This document shows positions 28,473 to 31,091 of a DNA stretch of 31,091 nt, in pieces. Within the stretch, counting starts at the first letter, position 1; each line of letters starts with the position of its first letter. A program made the position numbers and the translations under genes. Source of the stretch: a virus; IMG/VR virus record IMGVR_UViG_3300037840_000121, positions 1 through 31,091 of that record, one strand, 5' to 3'. Under the pieces are notes generated by a model that saw nothing but the letters and a program-made list of their open reading frames with translations, did no database searches and had not been told where the DNA came from.

Positions 28473-28891
28473 AGCATAATCTCCTGTTCTTCTTTAACCC
28501 GCTTCTTCCATAGTTTGACTCGTGCCGCCTGCGTTTTTTTCTCAAACAACGCGGTAGGGGCGGTTGAGCCACACGCAATCCGTATCATGGATAGAACTTC
28601 CCGCACTGGGTCCGACCCGAGACAGGCTTGCAAGATGATGCGCTCGGAATCTGACAGGCTGCGGTTGGCAGTCAGGTAGACATGTTTGTTGCCGCTTTTG
28701 CTGATTGTGGTCAGACCAACGGACAGTGGCAATCCGTTATCGTTGAGTAGTTGCAGGATACCAGCGTGAAGTTTGGCGTCTTTATCCAGATCCACTTGGA
28801 TCTCGTTGGGTTCAGGCAGGAAGGCTTCCATCCCCAAACTGGTTGCAACCTCATGCACTTCTTCCGCGTTACGCTGGATAACTTCACTCAT
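28469..28891 (-). CDS. Hypothetical protein with acidic N-terminus
   Basis: I choose ATG 28891 (140 residues), with AGGA from the palindrome at 28895-28905 lying 8 nt upstream; an ATG at 28927 would overlap the previous gene more. The protein has acidic regions (PEPNEIQVDLDKDAKLHAGIL), a central beta segment (LSVGLTTISKSGNKHVYLT) and a basic C-terminal helix (RVKLWKKRVKEEQEI). No family is recognised. Confidence 0.55.
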   Translation of the reverse strand: MSEVIQRNAEEVHEVATSLGMEAFLPEPNEIQVDLDKDAKLHAGILQLLNDNGLPLSVGLTTISKSGNKHVYLTANRSLSDSERIILQACLGSDPVREVLSMIRIACGSTAPTALFEKKTQAARVKLWKKRVKEEQEIML

Positions 28892-28894
28892 GAT

Positions 28895-28905
28895 GTAGGT
28901 CCTAC
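28895..28905. repeat. TAGGWCCTA palindrome, copy 8
   Basis: GTAGGTCCTAC between two minus-strand genes. It contains the stop codon of the upstream gene (28902-28904), and its AGGA lies 8 nt before the next ATG. Confidence 0.7.
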
Positions 28906-29099
28906 GCTTTCCCCTTGCCGAATGCACGTTGGATATTTATTTCGATCTTGTCTGCCAGATCGTCACGACGCTGTCTTGCGATGTAACTGCGCTGGGAACT
29001 GACGCCTGCCTGATACCGGAGCGCCCTCACAATATCAACCAAGTCACGCTTCGTCAGGACGCCCTGTGCTTTGGCTTCGTCTGGCATGAGGATCTTCAT
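28902..29099 (-). CDS. Small basic protein
   Basis: This 65-residue protein (MKILMPDEAKAQGVLTKRDL...) starts in an ATGA overlap with the nuclease gene. It is helical and strongly basic in the middle (YIARQRRDDLADKIEIN), a likely nucleic-acid-binding protein. Its stop TAG lies within the palindrome at 28895-28905. Confidence 0.55.
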   Translation of the reverse strand: MKILMPDEAKAQGVLTKRDLVDIVRALRYQAGVSSQRSYIARQRRDDLADKIEINIQRAFGKGKA

Positions 29100-29707
29100 T
29101 CTGGTTGCACTCCGTCTTTGTTGTTGAGAAGCATGTCCCAAGTAGATCTCACCTCATGTGGTGTAAACCGGATGACATACTGCTTGCACACCGGCCCACT
29201 CCCTCTCCAGTCCCCCCGGTAGAACATAATCGTCCACCGCACCGTGTCCAGCCCGTAGCAATGGCAATACGCCCTGCCCTGGTGCATCCACATCCACTCA
29301 TCCGCCATCAGCTCCGGCCCCGTCCGTACCTTCTTCTCCGTACACTTCGTCTCTTCCAGGCACGGGTAATCCCAGATCCCTAACTCCTCATTGAAGTAGG
29401 AGCCTATGCCGTCGGCGTTGACTGAGATCCCGTCCACGGTTAGCTCCCCCGGCTGCCAGTCCACATCTGGGACCAGAGAGAAGTAGAACTCCTCCCACAT
29501 TATCCCGAGGCTGATGCGACCCGGCATGTCCTCTTCAAGCGGTTCCCCCGGCTTCAGCTTGCCAATGCTCCGGGCCACGTGCGCGAGGATCGCGGATTGG
29601 TGCAGGCCAGGGGCTCGCGGGAGCGGGGCTGGCGGCCTGTGTATCGGATGCCTGCGTTGGAGGTCTGCGAACTCCAGCGTAATTACCCGTTCTTCCAGCA
29701 AGCAAGC
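29096..29707 (-). CDS. PD-(D/E)XK nuclease-like protein
   Basis: The 203-residue protein is predicted from ATG 29707, because the upstream in-frame GTG (29782) lies across a terminator hairpin. The core runs RISLGIMWEE (with Glu73/74), VDGISVNADGIG (Asp100) and CLEETKCTEKK (Glu120, Lys122), the E...D...ExK order of PD-(D/E)XK nucleases such as phage exonucleases and Cas4-like enzymes. The Cys pair YCHC near 149-151 could help a metal site, although a full iron-sulfur set is not evident. It probably trims DNA ends for recombination. Confidence 0.6.
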   Translation of the reverse strand, partial: ACLLEERVITLEFADLQRRHPIHRPPAPLPRAPGLHQSAILAHVARSIGKLKPGEPLEEDMPGRISLGIMWEEFYFSLVPDVDWQPGELTVDGISVNADGIGSYFNEELGIWDYPCLEETKCTEKKVRTGPELMADEWMWMHQGRAYCHCYGLDTVRWTIMFYRGDWRGSGPVCKQYVIRFTPHEVRSTWDMLLNNKDGVQPE

Positions 29708-29727
29708 CATTTGTCTAGGTGTCCCTG

Positions 29728-29777
29728 AAAAAATGGCAGCGGGACGGAAGTGGTGCTCTCGCAATTGTCCCGCTGCC
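29728..29777 (-). terminator. Intrinsic terminator
   Basis: On the minus strand GGCAGCGGGAC (29777-29767) pairs perfectly with GTCCCGCTGCC (29745-29735) over 11 bp, around a 21-nt loop, and is followed by ATTTTTTC. This is a textbook Rho-independent terminator. It ends the gene at 29805-30710 and separates it from the nuclease gene. It argues against starting the latter at 29782. Confidence 0.85.
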
Positions 29778-29804
29778 GTCACATCGAGAAGAACTACAGG
29801 CCGG

Positions 29805-30710
29805 TTAGTCGGCGGGAATTTCCACCGAGTCGCCGTTCACCCGCCACCCGAACTCCTCCGCCTTGGCCAGGAAGAACTCATCCGTCTTTACCAGCTTCTG
29901 GATCTGCGTGCTGACCGCTACCGGCACATGGGCCTTGGCAATCACCGTAACCAGCTTGCTGCTGAGCTTCTGCCGTGTCATCGTCTGGCCCTTGCTTGAC
30001 TCCGCCAGCAACGCCAGCATGTTCACGGCTTGGGCTTCCAACTCCTCGCTATCGCCCCCGACCGGGGCCGCACCGTTCGCCTTACCAGCGCCAGCGGCCT
30101 TGGCTGGAACCCCCGGCGCTTTCCCTGTCCCGGACGCTGGCTTGCTTGTGGCCTTGCCACCCCTGGCCGCCGGCCCCATGTCGTGGATCTTCTCCACCGC
30201 CACCAAGCAACTGGGGTCATTCTTCCCGGTGAAGTTCTTCCCTTTCTCCAGCATCTTTTGCATGAACTGGGCCTTGATCCCGATCAGGTTAGGCATGTAG
30301 CCATTCAGCAACGCGGCCGGGAACCCAAGTTTCACCAGACTCTCCCCGAAGATCGCTATCGAGCTTTTCTTATCCACCACTCCCCCCGGTTCGGCATAGA
30401 GGCAGTTGCCCTCAGCGTCCACTTCTGCCGGTAAGGACTCCGCTTCCCCATCGCTATCCGAGGCGTTGCCTGCCCGGAGCGTGTCCAGAGTCTTGCCGAA
30501 CCCTAGTTCCTCATACACCACTTCTGCGTCAGTGGGTTTCAGGTTCTTATCCAACCGCTGAATCCCGATCACCGCCGCCGCGTGCGCTGGATACCCGCCG
30601 AACTCCACGTTCTTCACCGTCGCTTCCACAATCTCCCCGTACCCCGCATCGAACTTAAATAGTCCACCGCCCGCCACTGTCTCTTCCGGGCTAAATCCTA
30701 CTCTTGCCAT
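29805..30710 (-). CDS. Possible DNA-binding replication protein with winged-helix-like end
   Basis: With ATG 30710 (GAGG 8 nt upstream) the protein has 301 residues. The first ~170 residues contain a beta-rich domain (YGEIVEATVKNVEFGG, AAAVIGIQRLDKN, VVYEELGFGK, ESLVKLGFPAALL), a family I recall in phages next to recombination genes. An Ala/Gly/Lys linker (GKATSKPASGTGKAPG) joins it to a C-terminal helical region resembling a winged helix (QKLSSKLVTVIAKAHVPVAV). A single-strand DNA-binding or recombination-mediator function is plausible, not shown. A terminator follows the gene, which suggests it is produced in larger amounts than the genes downstream. Confidence 0.55.
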   Translation of the reverse strand: MARVGFSPEETVAGGGLFKFDAGYGEIVEATVKNVEFGGYPAHAAAVIGIQRLDKNLKPTDAEVVYEELGFGKTLDTLRAGNASDSDGEAESLPAEVDAEGNCLYAEPGGVVDKKSSIAIFGESLVKLGFPAALLNGYMPNLIGIKAQFMQKMLEKGKNFTGKNDPSCLVAVEKIHDMGPAARGGKATSKPASGTGKAPGVPAKAAGAGKANGAAPVGGDSEELEAQAVNMLALLAESSKGQTMTRQKLSSKLVTVIAKAHVPVAVSTQIQKLVKTDEFFLAKAEEFGWRVNGDSVEIPAD

Positions 30711-30826
30711 ATTGCTTGCCTCGCTCCTTTTCTTCTTTCTTGTTGAATTGCCCGGCCGCTTTGGGTCCGGGGTTACCAGCATACCTCACTCGCGGCACGC
30801 CAGGGTTGGTTGCTTGTTGCCTGTTG

Positions 30827-31091
30827 CTACTGGTCGGCATCCGCCCGCGCCAGCAGAATCCGTTCCAGTTGGGTAGCAGTGAGCCACTCCTCGATCATTT
30901 CGAGCGTGCCGCCGTACAGCCGTTGATGTTCCGCCATGTAAGGCTTGTACGTCAGCTTGCCAGTTCCATCCGGCTCCACGGTCAGGTCGATATGGACACT
31001 CTCCCCATCCCGAATCAGTTCCTGGTTGAGTGACTTGAGATGCCGCACGATCCGTTGCAGGGCGTTCTCGCCGACCCCATGCCCATGTCCT
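30827..31091 (-). CDS. Partial gene at the window edge
   Basis: The frame is open to the edge, so only the C-terminal ~87 residues are visible (start outside). It reads LQRIVRHLKSLNQELIRDGE, then strands (VHIDLTVEPDGTGKLTYKPY) and a helical end (TLEMIEEWLTATQLERILLARADADQ). GTG 31048 could be an internal start, but nothing marks it as the real one. No family is recognised. Confidence 0.55.
   Translation of the reverse strand, partial: GHGHGVGENALQRIVRHLKSLNQELIRDGESVHIDLTVEPDGTGKLTYKPYMAEHQRLYGGTLEMIEEWLTATQLERILLARADADQ

Noticed and set aside
29708-29782. Upstream GTG start of the PD-(D/E)XK nuclease gene
   Set aside because: Translation would pass through the intrinsic terminator hairpin at 29728-29777.
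1-31091. tRNA genes, CRISPR arrays, integrase, transposase or attachment sites
   Set aside because: None was recognised on either strand; lysogeny genes may lie outside the window.

Overview
The window looks like about 31 kb of a tailed, siphovirus-type phage genome (or a prophage segment), GC-rich, with no bacterial housekeeping genes, tRNAs, integrase or insertion sequences that I could recognise. The host cannot be named. Several genes without a Shine-Dalgarno (SD) sequence carry a TANNNT box 6-7 nt before the start codon. That arrangement is known for leaderless genes, for example in Deinococcota and Actinomycetota, but it is only a hint.

Layout. Bases 100-20917 are a late structural operon on the plus strand: major capsid protein, small head and decoration proteins, head-tail joining and tail-completion proteins, major tail protein, a strong hairpin terminator, an AbrB-like regulator, tail chaperone G with a -1 frameshift extension (G-T), a group of small membrane proteins that may include the holin, the tape measure protein, a cysteine-peptidase-like protein, tail tip proteins (one a 1533-residue fusion) and a beta-helix tail fibre. 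One small membrane-protein gene (6396-6563) runs against this operon. Bases 20914-31091 lie on the minus strand: a lytic transglycosylase-like lysis enzyme, then a tightly overlapping replication and recombination operon. That operon encodes a family A DNA polymerase, small zinc-binding proteins, a helix-turn-helix protein, a fusion of a uracil-DNA-glycosylase-like domain with a 3'-5' exonuclease, an ERCC4/XPF-type nuclease, a Sak4-like ATPase, a PD-(D/E)XK nuclease and a possible DNA-binding protein. Terminase, portal and protease genes are probably to the left of the window, and primase/helicase genes to the right.

How it works together. The minus-strand genes would copy, proofread and recombine phage DNA. 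Polymerase and proofreading exonuclease are separate polypeptides, and the exonuclease carries a UDG-like domain that has lost the usual catalytic residues. The plus-strand genes build head and tail. The frameshifted chaperone precedes the tape measure, as in lambda and many other siphoviruses, although here a membrane-protein block lies between them.

Most notable signals: an 11-bp palindrome (core TAGGWCCTA) present eight times on no regular spacing, three times at a gene junction where it supplies stop-codon or SD bases; a CCCAAAC slippery heptamer three codons before the G stop; an inactive-looking UDG domain fused to an exonuclease and separated from a polymerase with unusual active-site residues; and a reversed, moron-like membrane gene. 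All functions are read from sequence by eye, without database searches.
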